Positions 56,351 to 64,000 of a stretch of DNA of 64,000 nt are shown here, piece after piece (position 1 is the first letter of the stretch; every line of letters starts with the position of its first letter). This stretch comes from Sinohyriopsis cumingii (lineage: Eukaryota; Mollusca; Bivalvia; Unionida; Unionidae): NCBI GenBank assembly GCA_028554795.2, contig CM068842.1:28845077-28909076 (forward strand). Direction: 5' to 3'. The notes beneath the pieces were generated by a model. It was given only the letters and a program-made list of their open reading frames with translations, had not been told where the DNA came from and did no database searches. The position numbers and the translations under genes are program-made.

Positions 56351-57025
56351 CTAACCGAATATTTGGTCAAGTCCGATACGATATCGTGTCCGAGGGTCAT
56401 GTAAATTTATCGTTACGAATCCATGTGGGGTCGACTGAGCATGACTAAAAAAGTTTCGAAAAACATTAAAGTCCATGTCACCGCCGCACCATGTCTGCCA
56501 AATATTTCGTAGCGTGTGTGTATCAACGCCGTTGAATACAGCAAGAATATTACAGTTGTCTCTGATTACTTTTGGAATCTGAGTGTATCGTTGAGTGACA
56601 TATATCACGTCAGTGTTTTTATGCCTGCCTCTGGAAAATATCCTAGCTGGGTTTTTTTGATTGTCTAACATAACATCATCGTACACGACTAGATTGTTAA
56701 CGTCGCCATCAATATCATCAATACCTGGTGCATCATTGATATCTGTAATAAACTCAATAACATTTTTTTTAGCGATCGCTGATGCATTCTCGTTGAAATC
56801 TTTCAACACCTCGTAGCATCGTTGATCATCTACGCTAGGAGCAACCAAATACAACTTATCCCACTTCATCCATCTCATTATTAAATTGAGTAACAATTGC
56901 GTCTTGCCGGATCCAGATGGTCCGATGATAATCATCCGGATCGAGTTTGGTAACGCTGCAACATGCTTAACTGGTTCTCTTGTTTTAGTCGCCGAAAAAT
57001 CAATTATATTCATATCTCTATACAT
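56351..57025 (-). CDS. FtsK/HerA-type packaging ATPase of element 2
   Basis: About 220-224 residues. Start is the ATG at 57,025 or, equally likely, 57,013 (MNIIDFSATKTREPV). Walker A IIGPSGSGKTQ, Walker B NLVVYDD, sensor IYVTQRY. It belongs to the same superfamily as the element 1 ATPase (A32-like) but is only distantly similar. Divergent from the zinc-ribbon gene with just five bases between the two ATGs. Open throughout. Confidence 0.9.
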   Translation of the reverse strand: MYRDMNIIDFSATKTREPVKHVAALPNSIRMIIIGPSGSGKTQLLLNLIMRWMKWDKLYLVAPSVDDQRCYEVLKDFNENASAIAKKNVIEFITDINDAPGIDDIDGDVNNLVVYDDVMLDNQKNPARIFSRGRHKNTDVIYVTQRYTQIPKVIRDNCNILAVFNGVDTHTLRNIWQTWCGGDMDFNVFRNFFSHAQSTPHGFVTINLHDPRTRYRIGLDQIFG

Positions 57026-57030
57026 AAATT

Positions 57031-57195
57031 ATGGATCTATATTGTGTGAAGTGTAGAGTACGTACTGGCACAAATGATATGACAACCGCTACAACAAGAA
57101 ATAACAGATCGGCCCTTACTGGTAAGTGTGCACAATGCGGTACAAAGAAATTTAGATTTATTTCTATTAAACCCGGGGATGTTTTAAAAAAAAGC
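57031..57195 (+). CDS. Zinc-ribbon domain (DUF5679-like), start of the PLA2 gene region
   Basis: MDLYCVKCRVRTGTNDMTTA, then LTGKCAQCGTKKFRFI: two CxxC pairs about 30 residues apart. This matches the DUF5679 pattern that I recall directly before a phospholipase A2 domain in virus-like elements. Possibly a nucleic-acid-binding or structural head of a virion protein. Confidence 0.75.
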
Positions 57196-57199
57196 GAGG

Positions 57200-57554
57200 A
57201 GGTGATATTGCAGCCAGGTTATCAAAACTCCCCGGAACCCCGTGGGCAAAGTATCCAGGAGAAAAGCACCTCCCAGGATATAGCTACTGTGGCCCTGGAA
57301 CACGATTAGATATCAGACTCGATGATCAAAATCAGCCCAAACCCGGTGAGTATCCAATAAACGCTATCGATAAGGCGTGTCATGCTCATGATGTTGCTTA
57401 CAAAAGTAGCGATCTGCAACAGCGTCATATCGCGGACGTAAAATTAATTCACGCGTTAAATGCTATTCCTGATAAATCCGTCAAAGAAAAATTGGCTTCA
57501 TGGTTGGTAAAATCGGCTATGAAAGGTAAATTAATGATGGGCGCCGGTAATTAA
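57200..57554 (+). pseudogene. Parvovirus VP1u-type phospholipase A2 domain
   Basis: Calcium loop YCGPGTRLD, catalytic helix DKACHAHDVAY with the His-Asp pair, then RHIADVKLIHAL, and a C-terminal ASWLVKSAMKGK helix as in parvovirus VP1 unique regions. In parvoviruses this enzyme, carried on a minor capsid protein, cuts endosomal membranes during entry. It follows the zinc ribbon, so together they mark a minor virion protein. Fossil status: probably broken once. Confidence 0.85.
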
Positions 57555-57561
57555 TAACAAC

Positions 57562-58506
57562 ATGGAATCCATCTATTATTCTCCGAGAGGATACTGGAAG
57601 GGGAAGGCCGCAATTGGTAAGCTTGCAAGCGCTGCAAAGGTAACAAAGGCCACTGCGGCTAATTGGTTATCCAAACAGGCTATATGGCAAATTTATCTAC
57701 CACCGCCTAAACAAATTAACTTCTCGCGCTTTGATGTCAGTGTACCTAATGAAGTTCATCAGGCTGATATACTATTTTTGCCGCATGACAATGGTTACAA
57801 ATACGCGCTAACCGTAGTTGATGTTGCGAGTCGATACAAACAAGCGGAGCCGTTAAAAACAAAGTCAGCAACTGAAGTAGCCGCTGCGTTTGAAAGAATT
57901 TATCAAAGAGGTCCTCTGCGCTGGCCAAATCTATTACAAGTTGATCCCGGTAGTGAATTTCGCGGCGCTGTTTTATCAACGCTGAAACATCATAGCGTCG
58001 CGATACGACGAGGTCATACTGCGCTACATCGTGATCAGGCAATTGTTGAACGATTCAATCGGACTCTTGCTGAACGGTTATTTGGATATCAATACGCGAA
58101 GGAATTCATCCAAGAAAAACGATCTCGTGAATGGGTTAAAAGGTTGCCAGGCGTAATTGCAGCGTTAAATAACGAGATTACCCGAGCAATCAACATGAAG
58201 CCCAGCGACGCGATTAAATACGAGTATATACCCGGAAAATCAAAAATAAATAGCGTTTCCAAGCCGATTCTCGGCAATGTCACCGTGAGATATCTATATG
58301 AACCAGGAGAGCTTGAAGGCGGTAAAAAAAGAGCTACTGATCCTATTTGGAGTGTTACCACACATAACATATCAACGATAACACGATCAACTGGTAGACC
58401 ATCGATCTACAGACTGGATTCAACTGCTCCTCAGCGCGGATTTACACGCGAGCAACTACAAGTGATACCTGACGATACTCAATTACCCCCGCGTGGTCTT
58501 AACTAG
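57562..58506 (+). CDS. DDE integrase of element 2, 314 residues
   Basis: Starts MESIYYSPRGYWKGKAAIGK. Catalytic residues lie in HQADILFLPHD (Asp), QVDPGSEFRG (Asp) and QAIVERFNRTLAERLF (Glu). C-terminal words VRYLYEPGELEGGKKRATDP are characteristic of an integrase type I recall from cnidarian and arbuscular-mycorrhizal-fungus genomes. Clearly different from the element 1 integrase and without a chromodomain. Tail-to-tail overlap of eight bases with the replication gene. Open throughout. Confidence 0.88.
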   Translation: MESIYYSPRGYWKGKAAIGKLASAAKVTKATAANWLSKQAIWQIYLPPPKQINFSRFDVSVPNEVHQADILFLPHDNGYKYALTVVDVASRYKQAEPLKTKSATEVAAAFERIYQRGPLRWPNLLQVDPGSEFRGAVLSTLKHHSVAIRRGHTALHRDQAIVERFNRTLAERLFGYQYAKEFIQEKRSREWVKRLPGVIAALNNEITRAINMKPSDAIKYEYIPGKSKINSVSKPILGNVTVRYLYEPGELEGGKKRATDPIWSVTTHNISTITRSTGRPSIYRLDSTAPQRGFTREQLQVIPDDTQLPPRGLN

Positions 58507-61500
58507 CGCCGTTGCGTCTATTGCACTCAAGACAGGTCAACCTCACATTGTTTTTAACATGACCGAGACTGTTATCGATTCTGTCCACGGTAAATTGGCG
58601 AGCGTCTTTATCCGAATAACGCCAGCGCATTACACAATTACAACTCGCGCAGTGATTATTCTGTTGTTGTCGTAACGCAATTATTAATTCGGCATCAATA
58701 TCAAAACGCCGCTGTTTTTTTTTATCCTGTTGGCGGTAACCCGAGAGTTTTCTATCAATGACTCTTGCATCGATGGTGACTTTGTCGCCGGCTTCGTCAC
58801 TGGCTTCGTCAATAACAATTCTTCGAAGCTGATTTATCCTTCGTACTCGGGACACTGCAAGATAGACTAGATTCGACCATTCGATGCGATTATCAACTAT
58901 CCAAACAATTGTGTCCGTGATGGTTAGTCCCTGCGAGGAATGTATTGTTGTTGCGTATCCTAGCGTCCACGGGGATTTATCAGCACGTAGCGCGTCCTCG
59001 ACGACGCTGATATCAACGAGCACGATATCATTCAGCACGAGAATTTGTTTTTCTGTCCGGCCTGGAATTTCAACTTCAATGTTCTGCCGCCGTGTGTCCG
59101 CGGGTCTATAACATAACGGCACTGGGCGCGTTGGAAACTTTTCCTTATGCAACGTAAACAACTTTCGCTGAAGTGTGTCTCTGACTATCTTTCTACTCGC
59201 TACAATCAAATCATTTGGTCTCCATGTTTCCCAGAATTCATTTAACGGCGTTTCCGGAATCACCTCGCGGATTATTTCACACTGAATTCTATCCGGCTGT
59301 AATCTGATTAATTTTTTAACCTCGCGCAGTTGTTCATCAAGTGCCCGGTAATCAGTATCGGTTTCTTCATAATAGTCCACAAAACCCTTTAACCAATCAT
59401 GTGGGCCCTCGCCGACAAATGGTGGTGGTTGACCATGGTCGCCACACATGATCACCGCTGTATTCGCGAGCAGCAACCAATCAAGAAACATTTGTAAAAC
59501 ATCTAACGAAACAGTACATATTTCGTCCCAGATGATAACCTCAGGAATAAATTTTTCACCCATTCGATCAGGAGTCCACTCGCCGCCGCTGTATCGAAAA
59601 AAGCTGTGATAAGTAACGGCGTCAACATTTCGTTGTTTTATTTCTCGCGCTAGTCTATGGGTCGGTGTAAGCACGATTATACTTGCCCGCGTTCGAAATA
59701 ATTCAATTGCCCGAGTCGTCTTTCCTGACCCGCCACAGCCGCTTAAATAAACCGTCTTGTGTCTACAAATTGGATCAGAACACGGTGGTGCATTAGACCA
59801 TTCTGATAATTTATCACCGCGTAAGTAGTCGTTCTCAACGGTGACATCTGCTGACGGGGAATAATCGCGTCGTATTTCATTTTTAATTCTCCATGTACCC
59901 CAACTCTCGTCCGGACTAGTAAACTCGGCTACGTTTTTCTTGTACTTTACGTCTATATAAAATGAATCAACGGCTACTCTAACCGCGGTGTCAGGAAATC
60001 TATTTATCATCGAGAATAAATTAATAGCGGCATAACCCAGCATAGACGCCCTCAAATGCGGGTATGCCGGGCTGTCTCCATCGCTGTAGGTAACAACTGT
60101 ACCCAACCTTGTTCCATTGGACAAGAAAGCTGTTTTGCAGTTCACGTATCTATTTTTCGCCACTGCGTCCTTGATTACGAAATCATATTCTGCGTCATCT
60201 ATAATCAGCCGTGAGCAATATCGTTTGTAATCGCAGTTTTTTCCACCTTGTGTAAACTTACCAATTATTCTTCTACCGAGATCTTTTGCCTCGCGGTTTC
60301 GTTGGTTGAATATCCTCCTGGACCATTCGATGATATATTCCTCGTCGGCATCAATGTTTTTTCTGGACTCGTCAATTATACTGTCTAGACGCTCCGGTTC
60401 TGGTAACCAGACTTCAGTCTGCGCCCGGTATGATATAATCGCGTCACTGACAATCAACGAAACTAGCATGCTACAATCAATCATATACCGTAGCAGCGCT
60501 ATTGGCAGCCACTTCTTTTCAGCCATGTGTCTACCGATCCAAATATAGCAACAGCGATGGAGTCCTGCCGCGAATTCAAATGATACTATGCGAGCGAATC
60601 CGGTTAAATCAAAATCAGGCAGTGGTCCATTAATAGCAACACGAGTCATTTCATGTCTGGGGTGTCCAAATCTTTTGAAATACTCAGCGGTGGATCCATA
60701 CCTGCTGGATAACAGGCAACCATATCAACCGAGATCATAGCGTCGCGGCTGTATTCAGTGTTCCATAGTCCACCGTGATAGTATTCCAAACAACTGGATT
60801 GTACATCCGGCAGAAATTCCTTGCGCGTTGGTCTCCACGCATTTTTCCTTGCTGCAACATGAGCTACAACCGATGGAATCGTAAAACAATTTGTTAGCAG
60901 TTGTTCATCATGCTCTTCAAATTCCATGGCGGTTTTTTTCATCCTGTTGTGAAATGCTTCAGTACGATATAATTCGCCGTTTGGTCTTACAAACTGATCA
61001 AAGGTATCCGCATCGTTTTCAGCGCTGCGAAGTAACCACACTGATACAGGGTCGTTTTTACACAAGTAGGCAATAGCATCAAATAGTTTCCTCTCCGCGA
61101 GAAAACCGTCCTTGGAGAATTGTTCTCCCAGGAATTCTTCGGGTATATACTTTACTGTTCTATCCCGTGGAAATATTGTGATCGCGGGCGTCCATGCGTG
61201 TTCGTTATGATCAATAATTTTGATTGGGGCTCCCTTCGATTTATACTTCGATTCGTATAATACTTCACCGGTTATCGTTGTAACGGTTATTGGAAATCTC
61301 AGCGATGTTTCTAATCTCGCTATGTCGCTGATGGTTGCTCCACGCTCTTTTACGGTTAGTTCCCACTGGTTGATTTTGCTACGTCGTAAATCAGTCAATT
61401 TGTTTCCTCGACATGCATTTGTAAAATGCTCTATTATTCGTTCTGCTACACAATTTATCCCAGTTGACTGTTTCATCGGTTTCAGTTTTCCGATATCAGG

Positions 61501-61968
61501 TTTCTTATTTAACGGGTATATTCCATAAACAACTGCTGTTTCAGGATACGCTCGTTCATAGTATGGTTTGTCAATTCCGGTTAACAACCCCGGCTTGGAG
61601 TCGCGGCTGACAGTGACTGTTTTCTTGTCGCTGAGAACTGGTTCAAATTTATCACGCATGATCCAATCGCCTGATTCCACCCGGACAATGAATTTTACTC
61701 TGAATAAATACCTTTTACCGTCAAGTTGTGATATTATCGTTGCTGCGCGGTTGTCGTTCATGGTAGCATCAACAATGCCATCAATTTGAAATGTTGACCA
61801 ACTGTGAGATGCGCCATCACGCTTGAATTCATTGATACAATCGCGTATTTTACTCAACAGGGTTTTATCGTTTATTAACGCTTTTGGTGTGTCCTTGAGG
61901 ACTCTATCGAGATTGAACTTAATATTTTTCCGGGGTTTAATTGCTGCCAATCTCTCGAACTCATCCAT
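58499..61968 (-). pseudogene. Large replication gene: polymerase-like region, SF1 helicase, C-terminal HNH
   Basis: Read on the minus strand. The N-terminal part (MDEFERLAAIKPRKNIKFNL...) carries NCVAERIIEHFTNA and a VDMVACYPAG word resembling palm motif A of family B polymerases. Further on are IGKFTQGGK, LRASMLGYAAINLFSM and VAVDSFYID, which could be motif B and C equivalents. Then comes a superfamily 1 helicase: Walker A SGCGGSGKTTRAIEL, VIIWDE, VIMCGDHGQPPP and the late motif TIHSSQGLT. At the C-terminus an HNH nuclease reads CASCNCVMRW, FTVDRIDNSLGH and RLTCLECNRRNG. Long readable stretches; about one break. Confidence 0.8.
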
Positions 61969-62007
61969 ATAATTAAAACAAGTATTTAAATGAAAGAATA
62001 TAGTATA

Positions 62008-62331
62008 ATGAATCACTGCAAATGGTTGATGATTGGGTCGACAACCCCGTGCAATAAATCATGTAGAGGTGAATTCTGCGGGTATCATTTACAAAGCGTT
62101 CGTAATGGTTCTCTTGGCCCCCTCCCGTGCTTGGTTTGCCACGTCGGTGTAAGAGGAAAATCGCAGTTGTGTATCAATTGTGGCGGAAAGCGATACAGGG
62201 AACTAAAACGCTATTATGACAAGCGAATTAAAAACGCCGTCATTGACCCCACCGCCGACTTCGTCATCAAAACCCCCCAAGACTACGTTGAAAGATTCAT
62301 AATTAAACCAAATAATAAATTAGACAAGTAG
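62008..62331 (+). CDS. Small Cys-rich zinc protein, about 107 residues
   Basis: MNHCKWLMIGSTTPCNKSCR, then CGYH, CLVCHVGVRGKSQLCINCG and a basic C-terminal KRYRELKRYYDKRIK. At least eight cysteines in paired spacing suggest one or two zinc sites. A longer start at 61,990 is possible. Divergent from the replication gene with only about 40 bases between ATGs. No family recognised. Confidence 0.65.
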   Translation: MNHCKWLMIGSTTPCNKSCRGEFCGYHLQSVRNGSLGPLPCLVCHVGVRGKSQLCINCGGKRYRELKRYYDKRIKNAVIDPTADFVIKTPQDYVERFIIKPNNKLDK

Positions 62332-62344
62332 TATTATTATACAA

Positions 62345-62875
62345 ATGGACCAAGAATTTCAGCCGCACCCCCTGCTCGTCAATTACGAGGCATCTCGCGA
62401 CGGTATTGTTAGAAACCGCAGACTGAAGAAGCCGGTTGGATGGAAAAACAATCACGGGTATTTAATGTTTACTGCTGGAGGGAAAAAATATCTCTGTCAC
62501 AGAATCATCTATGAATGTTTCCACGGATTGATCAAAGATAGTCTCGTTATTGATCACATTGATTCTAATTATCAAAATAACAGACTGTGTAATCTGCAAG
62601 CCATCTCTCAGAGTGAAAATAGTAAAAAAGGCCAAACTGGTAAATACTCAAAGAAAGCAAAACCCGTAAAGTCATTTGATACAACAACTCACGAGGGAAA
62701 AATATTTCAGTCGATGAATGAGGCAGGAAAATATTTTGACATTTGTATCGCCTCAATACAATTTGTTGCAGAACGAATATATCAAACAGCGATCTCAAAA
62801 AAGACGGGTCATAGAATTCGATTTTCATATATAACATCAAAGGGAGATAACTCGTTTTGTGATAGCGTCGCATGA
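62345..62875 (+). CDS. NUMOD4/HNH endonuclease with NUMOD1-like tail, 176 residues
   Basis: NUMOD4-like start (NYEASRDGIVRNRRLKKPVG), HNH core (LCHRIIYECFHGLI, VIDHIDSNYQNNRLCNLQAI) with His, Asp-His and Asn, then a DNA-binding repeat region with FQSMNEAGKYFDIC typical of NUMOD1. Such proteins are phage and giant-virus style homing or host-takeover nucleases, unusual beside an animal integrating element. Starts 14 bases after the Cys-rich gene. Confidence 0.88.
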   Translation: MDQEFQPHPLLVNYEASRDGIVRNRRLKKPVGWKNNHGYLMFTAGGKKYLCHRIIYECFHGLIKDSLVIDHIDSNYQNNRLCNLQAISQSENSKKGQTGKYSKKAKPVKSFDTTTHEGKIFQSMNEAGKYFDICIASIQFVAERIYQTAISKKTGHRIRFSYITSKGDNSFCDSVA

Positions 62876-62879
62876 CAAG

Positions 62880-62935
62880 AGTTACGTCCCTTGAAGTCCA
62901 ATTAATGTTGCGTCCCTTGAAGTCCAATTAATGTT
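62880..62935. repeat. 26-base direct repeat, two copies
   Basis: 'cgtcccttgaagtccaatta' plus 'atgtt' twice in tandem, immediately after the endonuclease stop. Confidence 0.9.
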
Positions 62936-62978
62936 GCGATTAATTAATCATTTTACGATGAAAACTAATGAAATACAC

Positions 62979-62994
62979 GCTGTTATCTAACAGC
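62979..62994. other. Short perfect hairpin
   Basis: GCTGTTA-TC-TAACAGC, followed by a T run; possible transcription-end hairpin. Confidence 0.6.
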
Positions 62995-63172
62995 TGTATT
63001 CTTTTTTTTAATGTTTTATTTGAGTATTTGGTTTCATTTAAATGCCGTGAAACACCATTAATAAGTATTTAAGGATTCAAACGATTCAAGGGAATTCAAA
63101 TTAACACACACCTTGTGACTGACGCCGCTGTATTAGTCACTTTATATATAAGATGACTCGTTATAAGCCTGG

Positions 63173-63301
63173 GGCTTTCGAAAGCCAATTCAACTAATCA
63201 AAACTAACCCACGCTCTTGACCCGGGCGTGTGGTTGTCTTTTGTTCACAATCATGCAACCGGGTTAATTTAATTGGGTTGCTTTTGATTGGTTGAATTGG
63301 C
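63173..63301. repeat. Inverted repeat with ~28-base arms, plus adjoining palindrome
   Basis: Palindrome GGCTTTCGAAAGCC (63,173-63,186) leads into arm 63,184-63,211 (GCCAATTCAACTAATCAAAA...), complementary with few mismatches to 63,274-63,301 (...TTTTGATTGGTTGAATTGGC). A TATATATAAG word lies just before at 63,141-63,151. Could be a hairpin origin, a packaging signal or a solo palindromic end. Confidence 0.8.
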
Positions 63302-63398
63302 CGTAGAGTTCCGCCCCGTCGTTTTATGTTTGTGCTGTCTTGTGTCGTCCCATCATCCATCAATCATTTCATCCTTAATTAAGTACATGTAGTGATGT

Positions 63399-63477
63399 CC
63401 CCCAAGCATATCTTCTGGGCGGTCTACGATGACGTTTGTCACCCTAGGCCTCCCTCCCGGAGATGTATGCTTTGGGG
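63399..63477. repeat. Imperfect inverted repeat (hairpin)
   Basis: CCCCCAAGCATATCTTCTGG pairs imperfectly with CCGGAGATGTATGCTTTGGGG about 35 bases away. Confidence 0.75.
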
Positions 63478-63514
63478 TTCCAAGATGTGAATGTCCTTAA
63501 TTAAGTATATGTAT

Positions 63515-63688
63515 ATGCCTGTAATCTGCCACAACACTCGAGTGGAGATCTACGGCATTGTACTGTCCATGTATGCCTGTAATCTGCCACAACACTCGAG
63601 TGGAGATTTACGGCATTGTACTGTCCATGTATGCCTGCAATCTGCCACAACACTCGAGTGGAGATCTACGGCATTGTACTGTCCATAC
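63515..63688. repeat. 58-base tandem repeat, three copies
   Basis: Unit 'atgcctgtaatctgccacaa' + 'cactcgagtggagatctacg' + 'gcattgtactgtccatgt', nearly identical copies, each with the palindrome ACTCGAGT. Lies just upstream of the last open frame. Confidence 0.95.
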
Positions 63689-63749
63689 AAAAAACGGGGT
63701 CAAAAATGGCCCCAATAATTTTATTAAAATTTTTGATATTAGAAATAAG

Positions 63750-64000
63750 ATGTTTTATAAGAATATGGATTCCCAAGACATCAATAATATATTAACTGAG
63801 ATTTCAAAATTAAAAAATCAAGGAATTGAATTATCTGATGGTCTCGACAGTGAAAAAATATTATCCGATTATGAGATTATTAACGAACAGTCGAAACGGG
63901 GGCGTTTTACCCTGGCCCGCGAGTATTTTTTTATAAAACGATTACAACATACGATTAATGAGAACCTGTACCACAATGACGCAAATGCATTCATTGGACT
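63750..64000 (+). CDS. Start of an unknown gene, cut by the window end
   Basis: Open for 83 codons to the edge: MFYKNMDSQDINNILTEISK, then LKNQGIELSDGL, FTLAREYFFIKRLQHTINEN. The second Met (63,765) could also be the start. Helical and charged, no family recognised. A/T-rich leader directly before the ATG. Probably the next gene of element 2. Confidence 0.6.
   Translation, partial: MFYKNMDSQDINNILTEISKLKNQGIELSDGLDSEKILSDYEIINEQSKRGRFTLAREYFFIKRLQHTINENLYHNDANAFIG

Larger units (their letters stand above)
56117..64000. mobile_element. Virus-like element 2 (adintovirus/Maverick-related, different lineage), continues past right edge
   Basis: Parts: direct repeats, packaging ATPase, zinc ribbon plus phospholipase A2, integrase, large replication gene, Cys-rich small protein, NUMOD/HNH endonuclease, hairpin-rich control block, and a gene cut by the window end. 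None of these is a close copy of the element 1 genes, so this is a separate insertion. The covered part looks nearly whole, with about two or three breaks, and recent. Capsid genes are not in the window and may lie to the right. Confidence 0.8.

Overview
The window looks like animal nuclear DNA, probably from a marine invertebrate and perhaps a mollusc. The clade is inferred from the repeat landscape and is not proven. The evidence for an animal host is a spliced gene with GT-AG introns, several tRNA-derived SINEs, MITEs and minisatellites, and Polinton-class elements. Three regions stand out.

Region 1 (about 1-33,712) is AT-rich and poor in CpG. It is essentially one host gene on the minus strand. 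Eight exons (first coding exon 33,563-33,712; last one in the window 2,296-2,366) encode the N-terminal half of RUSF1 (RUS family, DUF647), and the gene continues off the left edge. All splice phases agree. Its introns hold a decayed Ty3/gypsy element whose integrase precedes its reverse transcriptase (Gmr1-like, about 5.9-10.0 kb), a pogo-type DNA transposon (17,824-19,320), MITEs with related ends, at least two SINE families, and many tandem arrays. One array is a repeated tRNA-like unit (12.9-13.7 kb). From 33.7 to 37.1 kb is intergenic DNA with a GIY-YIG retroelement scrap and SINE pieces.

Region 2 (about 37.1-54.4 kb) is a Polinton/Maverick, richer in CpG and gene-dense. It carries protein-primed PolB, packaging ATPase, integrase with chromodomain, minor and major capsid proteins, adenain-like protease and several small conserved genes. 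It also carries unusual cargo: a BIR (inhibitor-of-apoptosis) gene, a CCHC zinc-knuckle gene, a tandem paralogue family, and a divergent gene pair whose two 3' ends are near-perfect replication-dependent-histone stem-loops with U7-type downstream elements. Several genes have their own TATA box. The element is a fossil with roughly ten to fifteen breaks, but many of its genes are still open.

Region 3 (about 56.1 kb to the right edge) is a second virus-like element of a different lineage. It has its own packaging ATPase, a zinc-ribbon plus parvovirus-type phospholipase A2 gene, a distinct integrase, a very large replication gene (polymerase-like region, SF1 helicase, C-terminal HNH), a small Cys-rich protein, a NUMOD/HNH endonuclease, then an 870-base non-coding block packed with hairpins and a 58-base triplicate repeat, and the start of another gene cut by the window end. 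Genes are packed with start codons only 5-40 bases apart in divergent pairs. Its covered part looks nearly whole (about two or three breaks).
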